From contig OX328123.1 in assembly GCA_946811695.1 (NCBI GenBank), positions 122,167,118 to 122,231,117 of the forward strand: a DNA stretch of 64,000 nt. Reading direction: 5' to 3'. The stretch is from Gonocerus acuteangulatus. Lineage: Eukaryota > Arthropoda > Insecta > Hemiptera > Coreidae. The notes below the pieces were generated by a model. The model was not told the DNA's origin and searched no databases. It worked only from the letters and a program-made list of their open reading frames with translations. Positions 21,552-31,516 of the stretch are shown here, one piece after another (positions within the stretch are counted from its first letter, which is position 1; every line of letters starts with the position of its first letter). The position numbers were made by a program, and so were the translations under genes.

Positions 21552-21982
21552 CAGTAGAACCTCTTATATCCGACCATGACGGGACCGCACCATGGTCGGA
21601 TATCGGGAGAAACAAAAAAACGCCTTTCAAAGTTACAAAAATAGCTATAATGTACAGTACGTACTGTAATACAGTTTTATTGTAATTTTGAAACTGTTGC
21701 TATATACATTTCAAACATTTACTCAACCACTTTTTTGCTCACAATACATCCATTGGGGTTGCATTTGGATGTTGCTCGATGTATTTCAGCGCTTCGTCGA
21801 AGGCGTACTTAGCAGCAGAATGACTTACTACGTCGTCACTGGTGGTTTCGTCTTCATCCGTGTCAATTTCTTCTCAACTGTTGTTGAGTACGGTGAATTA
21901 CAGAGGGTCGGATATCGGGAGGAGTCGGTTATGGGAAGGTCGGATATCGGGAGGAGTCGGTTGGATATGAGAGGTTTTACTG
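21552..21982 (-). mobile_element. pogo/Tigger-type DNA transposon, internally deleted
   Basis: Ends are CAGTAGAACCTCTTATATCC and, inverted, CAGTAAAACCTCTCATATCC, flanked by TA on both sides (21550-21551, 21983-21984). This is diagnostic of pogo/Tigger elements. The minus strand codes EEIDTDEDETTSDDVVSHSA and a following ALKYIEQHPNA segment. These resemble the acidic C-terminal tail of pogo/jerky-type transposases. Helix-turn-helix and DDE regions are missing. The subterminal GGTCGGATATCGGGA motif repeats inside both ends. Confidence 0.85.
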
Positions 21983-22013
21983 TAATTACTTTAACAGAGT
22001 CTCCCCGTCTCTA

Positions 22014-22717
22014 GTGACCAACGCCTTAGATTTTCTTGCGGGAGATGGGGGGTTCGAGTCTCACCGGATGTCGGCGCTAATGGCCGAGAAAGCGCTCCTT
22101 GCGGCGGCCTTGCGAACCTACATCTGGGAAGCTAATTCTATTGAAATATATTACAAAGTAAACCTCCCTTTCCGATTGACCGATTTAGCTCATTTTTACA
22201 ACACTTCTTTCCCATGAGTTACCCACGACGTATACCGCGTTTCGTTACAATAGAGCAGAAATTACGACCGGTATAAGTATATTAGCAATTTGGGTCCGGA
22301 GTAAACCCCCCCTCCTAATGAACCGATTTAGTTTATTTTACAACACATTTTTATCTGTAGATTACCACTACGGATACCGAGTTTCGTCGAAATATAACAA
22401 AAATCACGGCTGGTAGTGGCGAATGGGTATTGTGGGCTTGAAGTAAACCCCCCCCCCCCCTCTAATGAACCGATTTAGTTTATTTTTTCATCTCACTTTT
22501 CTCTCTAGATTACCACTACGAATACCAAGTTTCGTTAAAATATAACAAATATTACTGCTGGCATGGTCAAATTAGTGTTTTGGGTTCGGGTAAACCCCCC
22601 CTTCCGGTGGACCGATTTTGGTGGTTAACGAACTCGTTCAATCGTTTGCTAATTGAATGCTATATACAAAGTTTCGTGACGAAAAAACAAAAACTCTGGC
22701 CGCTATCGTGTTAACAG

Positions 22718-22736
<19 letters not shown>
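22014..22736 (+). repeat. Composite repeat with 3.5 tandem units of about 140-150 bp
   Basis: Units begin near 22157, 22305, 22445 and 22590, each with GTAAACC plus a C run, AACCGATTTAGTT and AGATTACCACTACG-type blocks. A 5' block rich in GC (GGCGGCCTTGCGAACCTACA) precedes them. The whole arrangement recurs inverted at 46925-47530. It ends in CA and TA microsatellites. Confidence 0.7.

Positions 22737-22766
<30 letters not shown>
22737..22766. repeat. (TA)n microsatellite after (CA)n
   Basis: Joins the composite repeat to the next dispersed repeat at 22767. Confidence 0.8.
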
Positions 22767-22771
<5 letters not shown>

Positions 22772-23208
22772 GGTGTCCCAGCATATGTGTCCATCCACTT
22801 TTCCTCCTAGAGATGTTGGAATTTCGAAATGAAACTTGGTAGGTCTTAGTTATGTTGCATGAGGTTTCTTTTAAAGGTTTAGTTGACTTTGTAACATTCT
22901 CCAGCGCATCTAACTCTTGATTTTCCAATGGCGGCAGGTATTTTTTTATGACGAATTCTGATAGAAAATTTAATTTTAAGACTAATTTATTCCGAGACAT
23001 CTTTTGATCCGACGCACTGTTTGCGCGTAAAACGCAAAAAACTGAAAAATATTGCCCTTTTGTAGACAAATTCCTATTTATCACTGAAACCAAGCCTTTT
23101 ACGTAAAAACACCTCGATACAAACGTTGTAGCCTATTAATTTTCCTTTCAGGTGATACCAAAATCAAAGTTGCAGGTTTAATATTTAACGGGATATTAGA
23201 ATGAAGAA
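22767..23208 (-). mobile_element. Dispersed repeat starting CAGGGTGTCCCAGCATATGT, copy 1
   Basis: A second copy lies inverted at 30325-30748, nearly identical over long stretches. On the minus strand it has a short open frame, MSRNKLVLKLNFLSEFVIKK and following residues, conserved in both copies and then diverging by a frameshift. Family not recognised. High identity suggests recent activity. Confidence 0.6.
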
Positions 23209-24245
23209 TACACCTTAAATGTTTTAAAAAGTAACAATTCAGAAAATCGATATGAATAGAAAAATATGTGCATCAGTAACGATAACTTCAGTTGGAGGCT
23301 ATGAGGAATGTTATATAGATAGGAGAATTCAAAACAAACCTATCTATACGCCATCATAATATTGGCCACAGCCATCTTGATTACCACAGCCACTACAAAC
23401 TTATTACTAATACCTTTTATAGTTTCTTAGCTTCTTTTACTACAATATTAATTTTACTGATAAATTCAATTTAAAACAAAAAAACAACCAATAAAAAGTG
23501 AGATAAACAAAATGAAAAACCCTTTAAAAAAAACAAAAAAAACACTTTTTCAGTTTTAAGCGCTTATATCTCTGATTGACAACGCCCCATCGAATATTGC
23601 TTCAGAATCTTTTTTGTAGAGAATTTAGTAAGCATTCGAATGGTCACCTTCCACTTACCACGATTTCCGAACCGTTATCGAGATATTTACGAAAAATGTA
23701 TGAAGATCCGAAAACGTTTCATGTCTATTAATACATTTTTTTTTTCGCATACTTCCTTAACTCCAAATATAACCAACATTTAAGCATATTAGTTGGTATT
23801 AATTTCCAAGATTTAGAAAATATTTCAATTGAATCCCGCGATTTTAAGTACCCACAAAAAAATAATGACTTACAAAAACATTGATTCCACTTTTCTCAGG
23901 AACCGTTAGAGATATCGCCTTGAAAATGGTTTCATTCGTTTTCCTATGTTAAGAAACATATAAAACAATTACATACAAGCATATGAACTAAAAAAGTCCG
24001 ACTCGCAGGAACTGCCTCATCTTAGCGCGGTTCCGTTCTTATCCCTAGTCTAATTTCGAAAGATTAAAATAGAAGCAGTTATTATTTTGTTGAGAGGAGA
24101 TCGTTGACCGTTGATGATGCAAGGTAGGGATTGTCCGGGTTAGGTCACTGCTACTTAATAATACATACCCCATATGTGTATGTATGTGGGCATATATATG
24201 TACATATGTGTGCGTGTATATGTGTATGTGTATATGCATATATAT
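23209..24245. other. Repeat-derived intergenic sequence
   Basis: Includes an inverted GTCAATCGGAG block (about 23540-23760) and, at 24000-24110, the CCGACTCGCAGGAACTGC block joined to TTAGCGCGGTTCCG, as at 5983-6030 in reverse. A TGTATG/TATA simple repeat closes it. No gene. Confidence 0.45.
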
Positions 24246-24261
24246 AAATATATATATATTA

Positions 24262-24560
24262 TACTAGCTGTTGCCCAGTGTACCATGCTACACCAACTTT
24301 ATATTATATAGTTGTAAGGAACAAACATACAGCTGGTAGATTTTTTTCACCTTGCCTATGACACTTCCCGTATCAAGACCTACCTGTGTGCCAAGTTTGG
24401 TCAACATCGGTGAAACGCTGTGGATTTGTATAAGGAAAAAACAGATAGACAAAAAGCTGACAGATGATTTTGACCTAGCCTATGACACTCCCCGTATCAA
24501 CCCCTACCTGTGTGCCAGGTTTGGTCAAAATCGCTAAAAAGCTGTGGATTTATATGAGGA
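24262..24560 (+). mobile_element. RTE-like 3' tail family, copy 1
   Basis: Starts CTAGCTGTTGCCCAGTGTAC and carries two partial repeats of the block with GTGTGCCAAGTTTGGTCAAC and GTGGATTTGTATAAGG. Other copies: 27358-27505, 32715-33082, 34761-34890, 38810-38940. Such tails are common at 3' ends of arthropod RTE-type elements; no RT is present here. Confidence 0.5.
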
Positions 24561-25182
24561 ACGAATTGAATGGCTTTTTCTTTTTTTGTTGCACAATGTA
24601 GTATCCTTATACTGTGGGAGTTCATTTAGGTTCTGCAGGTTCCATCTTCCAACACTGCCTGCATTACAATCAAAGTAATATACATTTTTTTTTTTATAAT
24701 TTTTTTTAAGTATAATAATAATAATAATATTAAAATAGAGAAATATGATAGCGTAATGATAACAACTATAATAATAATACAAATAAAAATAGTAACAATA
24801 ATATTGAAAAAGAAACAAATTATAATATCAAAATTATAAATTAATTGAAAGAAATACAAAAAAAAAGAATGAATATAAATGAATCAAATAAAATAAAATA
24901 ACTGATTAATGAAAAGAAAACGTCCGTTCTTGCAATGGCTTATTCTTGCGATTGTTAAAACAAAATTCAATCAGGATTGTGGTCATGAGAAACTGTTCAA
25001 TTATTTACAGCAGCATTATTTTTCAAAAACAAATGCACTACTTTTCTCATTTGTTCCGATACTAAACATAAAGGTATGAATTCTGTATACGCACTTTTGA
25101 TAAGATTATATGATATAATAATAAAAAATAATGATTTGTCAAAATGAAATTATTTACAGTGATAATCCATCGTCTCAGTTTA

Positions 25183-25184
<2 letters not shown>
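24561..25184. other. AT-rich sequence, no gene seen
   Basis: Dominated by A/T-only stretches at 24680-24900; the open frames there are compositional. Confidence 0.5.
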
Positions 25185-25237
<53 letters not shown>

Positions 25238-25238
25238 G
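25185..25238. repeat. (TA)n microsatellite
   Basis: TA dinucleotides with one interruption. Confidence 0.85.
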
Positions 25239-26460
25239 TCAAGATTGCTTTACATACATTCAGAAAAATTTCACAAAAAGTTTTAGCGGAAATATTTTAC
25301 TACAGCTCATGACAAACGTGTAGTAGATAGGGTGGGAGAAAGAGTAAAATCCTTGGTCTCTAATGGAAGTTATGAGCAAATCTGAAACTAAAAATGTAAA
25401 AAACTCAGTAGAGTTTGCTAATGTTGCATCTAGTTTAATGACAAACACTACAATTCTCCGTATGAGCCAAGTAGATATTGAGCCTGCTATAAGTTCGGAC
25501 AGTCCATGGGTTACTGTTAAAGACATAGTTTTTATTAAGCAAATGCATGTGATAAAATGCAATTCGCAAATCAAAAATTCAACTATGGAAAACAAACTGA
25601 AGCCAGCAAGTTAACAGATCAAAAACTTAATGTTTCAAATTTTAATGTTAGTTACTGGTGTGCAGTTACATGTGATAAAAATTAAGTTGTATTTCATTTT
25701 ATATTGCCCAGCAAACCCTTCACTGAAGTAATGAATGTTTTGTACATGTAGGTAGTTTTCATTCTGAATAGCTTTGGGTTATTTTTTATAGTTTTAAAAT
25801 TAAATCGCTGTACTATAAAAAGTAATATATTGTTAGCTAAAATTTTAATTGAACAATTTTTTGTATTTAACGGAAAAAAAATTAAAGAATGAAAAAACCA
25901 TACATTTTATTTTTTCATGTGATAGTGTATACCTTTTAGAATAATAATAAAAAAATATTTTAGTGATTTTCTTTTTATCGTTTGATGATATTCCACTTAG
26001 GGTGGAACGCCATATTTAATTTTTACAAAATGCATTTTACCACTTCAGGATTTTTTCAGAACATTTGTAATTACTTTATGCTTATATTATTTTTTTTCTG
26101 GCTTCCATATTTATTGAAGTATTGTCATAGAAAATGTCATCAACATTGATCGATAGGTATGATTTATATTCTAGAACTAAGTGCACTTCCTTTGTCCAAT
26201 CGATGATAACTGCAAAATTTCAAATACTTTAGCAGAGCATGAAATTAAACTACTTGAGATTGAGAAAAACTATTTTATATTCTTACTTATATCCATGAAA
26301 GGAATGAACATGCCAAGTTTCATTAAAATCTGAGATCATGGGTGTCAAATCCTATTTTTTTGGGTTGATTTGACATGGAATGACCCAAATGTTTAAATAT
26401 CATGTCACACATAGATGATTTTAGGTGGTACGTTAAAGAACTAAAAGTATTTAAATTATT
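25239..26460. other. No confirmed gene; source of a diverged duplication
   Basis: An 83-codon open frame at 25363-25614 (+) reads like ordinary protein but shows no known domain or splice signals. Its second half (about 25500-25660) recurs at 26475-26620 with frame-disrupting changes. At 26361-26391 there is TTGATTTGACATGGAATGAC, the inverse of the repeat start at 62422. Confidence 0.4.
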
Positions 26461-27150
26461 AAAGTTCTGTGCAGGTTAATGGGTTAATGTTGAAGACATA
26501 GTTTATGTTAAGCAAATGCATGAGTTAAAATGAAATTCACAAATACAAAAAAATTAACTATGGAAAACAAACGGGAAACTCCAAATCAACAGATCAAATA
26601 CTTGATATTTCAAATTACTTACTAATATATGATATTAATCCAAAATCTGAGAATATAGGGTTATAATTTAGATAATCACAACATTTTTCAACTGATCAAA
26701 AACTTAATATTTTAAATTACTAATTAATATATATTAGTCAAAATTCTAAGAAGGCTATAATTTAGGTAAACACAAATATTTTACGAAAACTAAAAAGTTT
26801 TGGAAATTAGATAAACAAACCAAACTTAAAAAAAGGATAATGGTTAATGGCTTCTAGGAGCTCAGTGTTGCTCTACATTTTCATCAGAAATTAATAAAAT
26901 TGATCTTATATGATATTACTTGTCCAAATCTTGAGAATATACGGCTATAATTTAAATTAACATACAAAGGTTAAAACTGAAAAGTTTTGTTCGCAAAAGA
27001 AAAACTTTTCGCAAAAAAAGAAGAAAGTTTTTTTAGCTTGCTAATCTCCACCTAGGCAACACTGGAAAGAAAATTACTATTTCTGAATAATTCATTCTTC
27101 TTTAATTGACAATTTGGAACTCGTTACTTCCGAACTGTGAAGCCTAAAAG

Positions 27151-27159
<9 letters not shown>
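26461..27159. repeat. Diverged duplicate and AT-rich repeats
   Basis: 26475-26620 matches 25500-25660. The blocks with AACTGATCAAAAACTTAATA and ATATGATATTA-type phrases recur within the stretch and again at 38400-38700, so this is old repeat sequence. No gene. Confidence 0.45.

Positions 27160-27206
<47 letters not shown>
27160..27206. repeat. (TA)n microsatellite
   Basis: Pure TA dinucleotides. Confidence 0.9.
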
Positions 27207-27210
<4 letters not shown>

Positions 27211-27357
27211 TATGTAATGATGTAGTCATCAATGAGTTATTCTAATTATCAAGAACATCAACAAATAAATTTGAGACAATATTCAAAATGGCTGTCAGAA
27301 TATGAACGGTTCAGTGTAGCCAATTTTTCTTGAACAAAACTTTTGACCTTTTGACCA

Positions 27358-27505
27358 AATTTCGAAATTTGACTATTTTGACCTAGCCTAGGAGATTTCC
27401 CGGATCAAGACGTATCTATGTGCGAAGTTTGGTCAATATCAGTCAAACGATGTGGATTTGTATAAGGAACAAACAAACAGACACGTGATTTTTATATATA
27501 TAGAT
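27358..27505 (+). mobile_element. RTE-like 3' tail family, copy 2
   Basis: Contains GTGCGAAGTTTGGTCAATAT, CAAACGATGTGGATTTGTAT and ACAAACAGACACGTGATTTT and ends straight into a (TA)n tract. The last 130 bp are almost identical to 38810-38940. Confidence 0.55.

Positions 27506-27507
<2 letters not shown>

Positions 27508-27565
<58 letters not shown>
27508..27565. repeat. (TA)n microsatellite
   Basis: Follows the RTE-like tail directly. Confidence 0.9.
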
Positions 27566-27629
27566 GTTAGGTATATTTACATAGATATGTGCATATATTA
27601 GTGCTAAATATGTCCTACTTGTATTTACA

Positions 27630-27668
27630 GCCCTGATGAAGGCTTGAAGTTCAAGCCGAAACGTCGGC
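27630..27668 (+). ncRNA. Hammerhead ribozyme motif, minimal Penelope-type
   Basis: CTGATGA at 27633-27639 matches the conserved box exactly. Stem II is GGCTTGA/TCAAGCC (7 bp, 3-base loop), then GAAA at 27658-27661. A two-base stem III (CG), T and the cleavage-site C follow at 27662-27665. GCC (27630-27632) and GGC (27666-27668) form stem I. One extra A (27640) sits between box 1 and stem II, unlike the consensus. Family knowledge: such minimal type I hammerheads occur in Penelope-like retroelement terminal repeats and may work as dimers. Self-cleavage is not shown by sequence alone. Confidence 0.7.
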
Positions 27669-28766
27669 ACAATAAAACCATTTTTACGATAAAATGTAGT
27701 TTTATTAAGTAGCAGTGACCGAACCCTGACAGTTATATTTTGGTTCCACCAGTCTTGAAAGGTAGGATTTACAATCTTACCTGGAAGGGTCGGCAAGACT
27801 AGAAACCGTCCCGCTAGTTACAAGGTCTTGGAATCTTGGAACTCTATATTTCTAACAATAAATTGTTTTTGTTATTTTACTTAACCTGTTTTATTTTCGA
27901 ATACATTATACAACTATAAGCAATTAAAAAATAACAAGGAATAAAATACAGACAAAAAGAACACTTCGAATAAGCGACATCAATTACTTTAAAGCTTTAA
28001 GCTCTTATTTCTCCGATTGACATCGCCTAATCAAAACTTTCATTAGAACCTTTTATGTAGAGCATTTAATAAGCTTTCTAATGGTATTCTTCCGTTTACC
28101 AAAATTCTCAACAGTTTTCGAGATATTAATGAAAGTTCCCAAAATTTATATTATTTCTAGCAACAGAAAATTGGCCTCATTTTTCATATCCTGTTTTACA
28201 CACAAAATTTACGCAACATAAGAAATTACAAAAATAAAAAGCAATAAAAAACGAAGGGAAAGAGACAAAAATTACAACAAGAACGACAAAAACCCGTTCA
28301 TAAGAACAAAACAGACGTATTTGAAGTTTTAAGCACTTATTTCTCCGATTGACAAAAACTAATCAAAAATAGTTTTAGAATCTTTTTTGTAGAGAATTTA
28401 GTAAGCTTTCAAATAGTTTCTATCCACTTACCACGATTTCCCAACCGTGTTCGAGATATTAATGAAAGTATACGAACTTCCCAAAACTTTTCATGTCTGT
28501 TCATAAAATATTTTATTCTAACCCTTCCTTAACTCCAAACGTAACAAAACTTTCAACATATTAGTTTTAATGAAAGTAGAACATGCAGATAAAGTTTCAA
28601 CTGAATCCCGTAATTCTAAGTACCCAAACCAAAAACGGTATTCAAAAACTATTTTTCCAATTTTCTCGAAAACGGTTAAAGCGATCGCCTTCAAAATGGT
28701 TTCATTCGTTTTCCTAGCCCAGGAATCATATAAAACGAGTACTTACAAGCTTATGAACTCAAAAAC
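27669..28766 (+). mobile_element. Interior of the TTAGCGCGGTTCC / GTCAATCGGAG repeat family
   Basis: Contains the block matched inverted at 5740-5900, then two copies of the inverted GTCAATCGGAG block (about 27960-28160 and 28310-28500), then CCAAAAACGG and TTCAAAATGGTTTCATTCGT-type blocks shared with 19330-19400 and 23900-23960. No intact protein. Confidence 0.5.
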
Positions 28767-28947
28767 GTAAGCGTTACGATTTTTTTTGCGCGAATTTCGC
28801 CCCAAACGCCATCTTCCAGTAGGCGGATTTTGCTGGTTAACGAACTTGACCTTTCAAATTGGACGAAGGATTTTTGTACCAAATTTCATCAAAATCGGAC
28901 CATTCGTCTTCTATCTAGAGAGCGAACAGACAAATATATATATATAA

Positions 28948-29000
<53 letters not shown>

Positions 29001-29136
29001 AATTTGAACCACCGTTATTTTCGGTCTCTAGGGGTTCTGAAACGCGAAATTTTCTAGTCGGCTCTTCCGGATTGTTTCATTGTATCAACCCTATAAGCGG
29101 GGTTCCTCCCTATGGGGGAGGGAGGAACCGCGCTAA
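28767..29136 (+). mobile_element. TTAGCGCGGTTCC family, 3' unit with terminal hairpin, copy a
   Basis: Runs from ACGTAAGCGTTACGATTTTT through a (TA)n tract (28936-28996) and ACAAATTTGAACCACCGTTA to the hairpin GGTTCCTCCCT...AGGGAGGAACC and GCGCTAA at 29136. The next base starts a partial tandem copy of the same unit (29137-29340). Confidence 0.6.
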
Positions 29137-29306
29137 AAACGTATGCGTTACGATTTTTTTGCGCGAATTTCGCCCCAAAAACTATCTTCCAGTTGGCGGA
29201 TTCTGCTGGTTAACGAACTTGACCTTTCAAATGAGACGACAGATTTTTGTACCAAATTTCATCAAAATCGGACCATTTTTGTGCTTGCTAGAGAGCGAAT
29301 AGACAA

Positions 29307-29340
<34 letters not shown>
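29137..29340 (+). mobile_element. Partial tandem copy of the preceding unit, copy b
   Basis: Repeats ACGTATGCGTTACGATTTTT, the CTTCCAGTTGGCGGATTCTG block and the ATCAAAATCGGACCATTTTT block, then enters a (TA)n tract at 29311-29337. The terminal hairpin part is absent. Confidence 0.55.
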
Positions 29341-29341
<1 letters not shown>

Positions 29342-29428
29342 CCACTTTTTCTTGTTTGTTTTTCTGGCAGGGGGTCGATAAAGCAGTACACTCTTTGTTC
29401 ACATTAACTGCTTTATTTGTTATGTTTC

Positions 29429-29468
29429 GCCCGACATGTTTCGTGCCTTTTCCAACCTCTTCAGGGGC
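29429..29468 (-). ncRNA. Hammerhead-like motif in a Penelope-like element end
   Basis: On the minus strand: GCCC (stem I), CTGAAGA (fits CUGANGA), a poorly pairing stem II, GAAA, stem III palindrome CATG, TC, and GGGC closing stem I (4 bp). All core positions are conserved, only stem II is weak. It sits about 270 bp downstream, on the same strand, of a Penelope-type endonuclease remnant (29739-29975), the place expected for the terminal repeat. Confidence 0.55.
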
Positions 29469-29738
29469 TTTCCTATGTAACAATATTTTTTGTAAATCCT
29501 AAACTTTAAATTCCTAACACTAATACACATATCCTGTCCCTAAATAATTTACATTTCAACATATAATATTTTAACTTAATCTTAATCCTACCTTATCAAG
29601 AAGTCCTCTCGTCATGTTGTCTAGCTTGAGTCAGGCGTAGTACTGAAAAGTCATCTGTGGTAATTAATATGGCTGTTTATATCGATTCTTTAGCTATTTT
29701 CATGGTATCGATTATTGGTGAAATTTGTTTTGTGAGGT

Positions 29739-29974
29739 TTAATTTATTATACTATGGAAAATTTGGTGCACATTCTTTAAACCTTTTTTTTTATTTATGG
29801 CAGTGTTGGAATTTTTAATTATGTAAATATTTTCTTTGATTTTTCTTTTTAAAGTGTTCCTCTCTTTATTTAAAATGTGAACGTCCTTAAAGTTAAAGTT
29901 ATGTTTTAAAGTTAGTGCGTGTTCTGTCAATGTTGTCCTGTTTTCGTTTGTGTCTATGCTTTTTGCGTGTTGCA

Positions 29975-29975
<1 letters not shown>
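29739..29975 (-). pseudogene. Penelope-like element, C-terminal endonuclease remnant
   Basis: The minus frame reads from NENRTTLTEHALTLKHNFNF through ILNKERNTLKRKIKENIYII to NTAINKKKGLKNV. This resembles the C-terminal half of the GIY-YIG endonuclease of Penelope-like elements: the conserved LTEHA..H.F.F, the ERN..KR...E..HI segment and the final NAIN region. The 5' part is cut off by a (TA)n tract at 29979-30022, so the reverse transcriptase and the GIY-YIG core are absent. This is a 5'-truncated, dead copy. Confidence 0.7.

Positions 29976-29978
<3 letters not shown>

Positions 29979-30022
<44 letters not shown>
29979..30022. repeat. (TA)n microsatellite
   Basis: Lies between the truncated Penelope remnant and the next TTAGCGCGG family terminus. 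Confidence 0.85.
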
Positions 30023-30025
<3 letters not shown>

Positions 30026-30169
30026 AATTTGAACCACCTATATTTTCGAATCTAAATTTTCGTGTCTGAAACGAGAAAGTTTCTGGTCGGCACGTCCGGA
30101 TCGCGTCATGAGGTCAACCTCATAAGCGGGTTCTCCCTATGGAGATAGGGAGTAACCGCGCTAAAAAAA
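30023..30169 (+). mobile_element. TTAGCGCGGTTCC family terminus, copy c
   Basis: ACAAATTTGAACCACCTATA through to ATAGGGAGTAACCGCGCTAA, parallel to 28997-29136. The hairpin stem is reduced (GTTCTCCCTAT/ATAGGGAGTAAC). Confidence 0.55.
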
Positions 30170-30324
30170 GTAGCTGACATAAACAATAAAAAAATAGTAC
30201 TTATTTACTTTATGAAAAAAAGTATATAAAAATTATTATAAAACAGAACAGAATAAATTTATTTTTCCATATGAAATTATTATATCATAAAACTAAAAAA
30301 AAAATTAGTCTTTGTTTTCATTCA

Positions 30325-30746
30325 TAATACCCCGTTAAATATTTAGTCTACAACTTTGATCTTGGTATCATCTGAAAGGAAAATTAATAGGCTACAACGT
30401 TTACATTGAGGTGTTTTTACCTACAAGGCTTGGTTTCAGTGATAAATAGGAATTTGTCTACAAAAGGGCGATATTTTTCAGTTTTTTGCGTTTTACGCGC
30501 AAAAGATGTCTCGGAATAAATTAGTCTTAAAATTAAATTTTCTATCAGAATTCGTCATAAAAAAATACCTGCCGCCATTGGAAAATCAAGAGTTAGATGC
30601 GCTGGAGAAAAACTGGAGAATGTTACAAAGTCAACTAAACCTTCAAAAGTAACCTCATGCAACATAACTAAGACCTACCAAGTTTCATTTCGAAATTCCA
30701 ACAACTCTAGGAGGAAAAGGGGGTGGACACATATACTAGGACAAGC

Positions 30747-30748
<2 letters not shown>
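30325..30748 (+). mobile_element. Dispersed repeat starting CAGGGTGTCCC, copy 2 (inverted)
   Basis: Reverse orientation of 22767-23208. Includes the same open segment MSRNKLVLKLNFLSEFVIKK, but with a 10-bp tandem duplication (CTGGAGAAAAACTGGAGAA) that extends the frame. It ends in (TG)n/(TA)n simple repeats. Confidence 0.6.
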
Positions 30749-30794
<46 letters not shown>

Positions 30795-30854
30795 CACCCT
30801 GTGTGTGTGTGTATATATATATATATATGCATGCATGTATATATAGATATATAT

Positions 30855-31065
30855 ACATTTTAACGGGGGACATTTTCGGTGTCTACTAGGTAGGATCGAT
30901 AAAACTTTGAAGAAATGTTTCAAAAATTCCGTCATGAATGCAACCTCAATAGCTACTTTCTTTCGGAGGAAAGCGCTAAAAAATGTCGAAGGATGAAGAG
31001 CACTTTTTCTTACATTTTTTCTTTCTCGGAAGGTATGAAAATAATATATCGTTGTTCGGCGAATG
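30855..31065 (+). repeat. Dispersed repeat with CGGTGTCTACTAGGTAGGAT, copy 1
   Basis: Inverted copies at about 32310-32425 and 46795-46915 share TAGCTACTTTCTTTCGGAGG and the TCATGACGGAA-type blocks. All begin beside AC-rich or TA-rich simple sequence. Family unknown. Confidence 0.5.
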
Positions 31066-31168
31066 GACTCTACCGGTTAAACCGACTGACTGATTGGTGC
31101 CATCCAGGCATGGCCATTTTCGTCAGCTAAACACTCACTCTCCCGATTGGCCAAAAAAAAAAAAAAAC

Positions 31169-31174
31169 TTTATT
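31169..31174 (-). promoter_or_regulatory. Candidate poly(A) signal of the MADF-BESS gene
   Basis: AATAAA on the minus strand, 343 bp after the stop codon at 31517, followed at once by a T-rich run (A-rich on the plus strand). It marks the likely 3' end of the transcript. Confidence 0.45.
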
Positions 31175-31516
31175 GGTATGAGAACACAAACAAAAGTACA
31201 ATAATATTTACAGTTCAAAGGTCATGACTATTGACAGGCGAGGAGACAACTGATGGAAGAAGAAGGGATGGGTTCTTATATAGAGGATATCTTCCTGCTG
31301 ACTCAGTAGATGCTCTGCTAGCTGGAATCCTGGAGTTTGGTGATTTAAGTGTCGACACTTCTCGTGGGAAGTGTACATGCCTACCTTAGTTCTTTAGAAG
31401 CTTTAAAGAATTCTCCTTCAGGAATTCCCACCAGAAGCCATTTTATCTAGTGCATCTTTATTTTTCGGGTGAGGTGCACGATCCACCCCTCCTATTTGGA
31501 TCAGATTTAGGAAAAG

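Noticed and set aside
22638..23093. A 151-codon minus-strand gene
   Set aside because: It runs through a TA/CA microsatellite and a dispersed repeat whose second copy has a different frame downstream.
24534..24859. Two overlapping hydrophobic minus-strand open frames
   Set aside because: Composition-driven: the DNA is almost only A and T, and no start context, splice signal or homology is visible.
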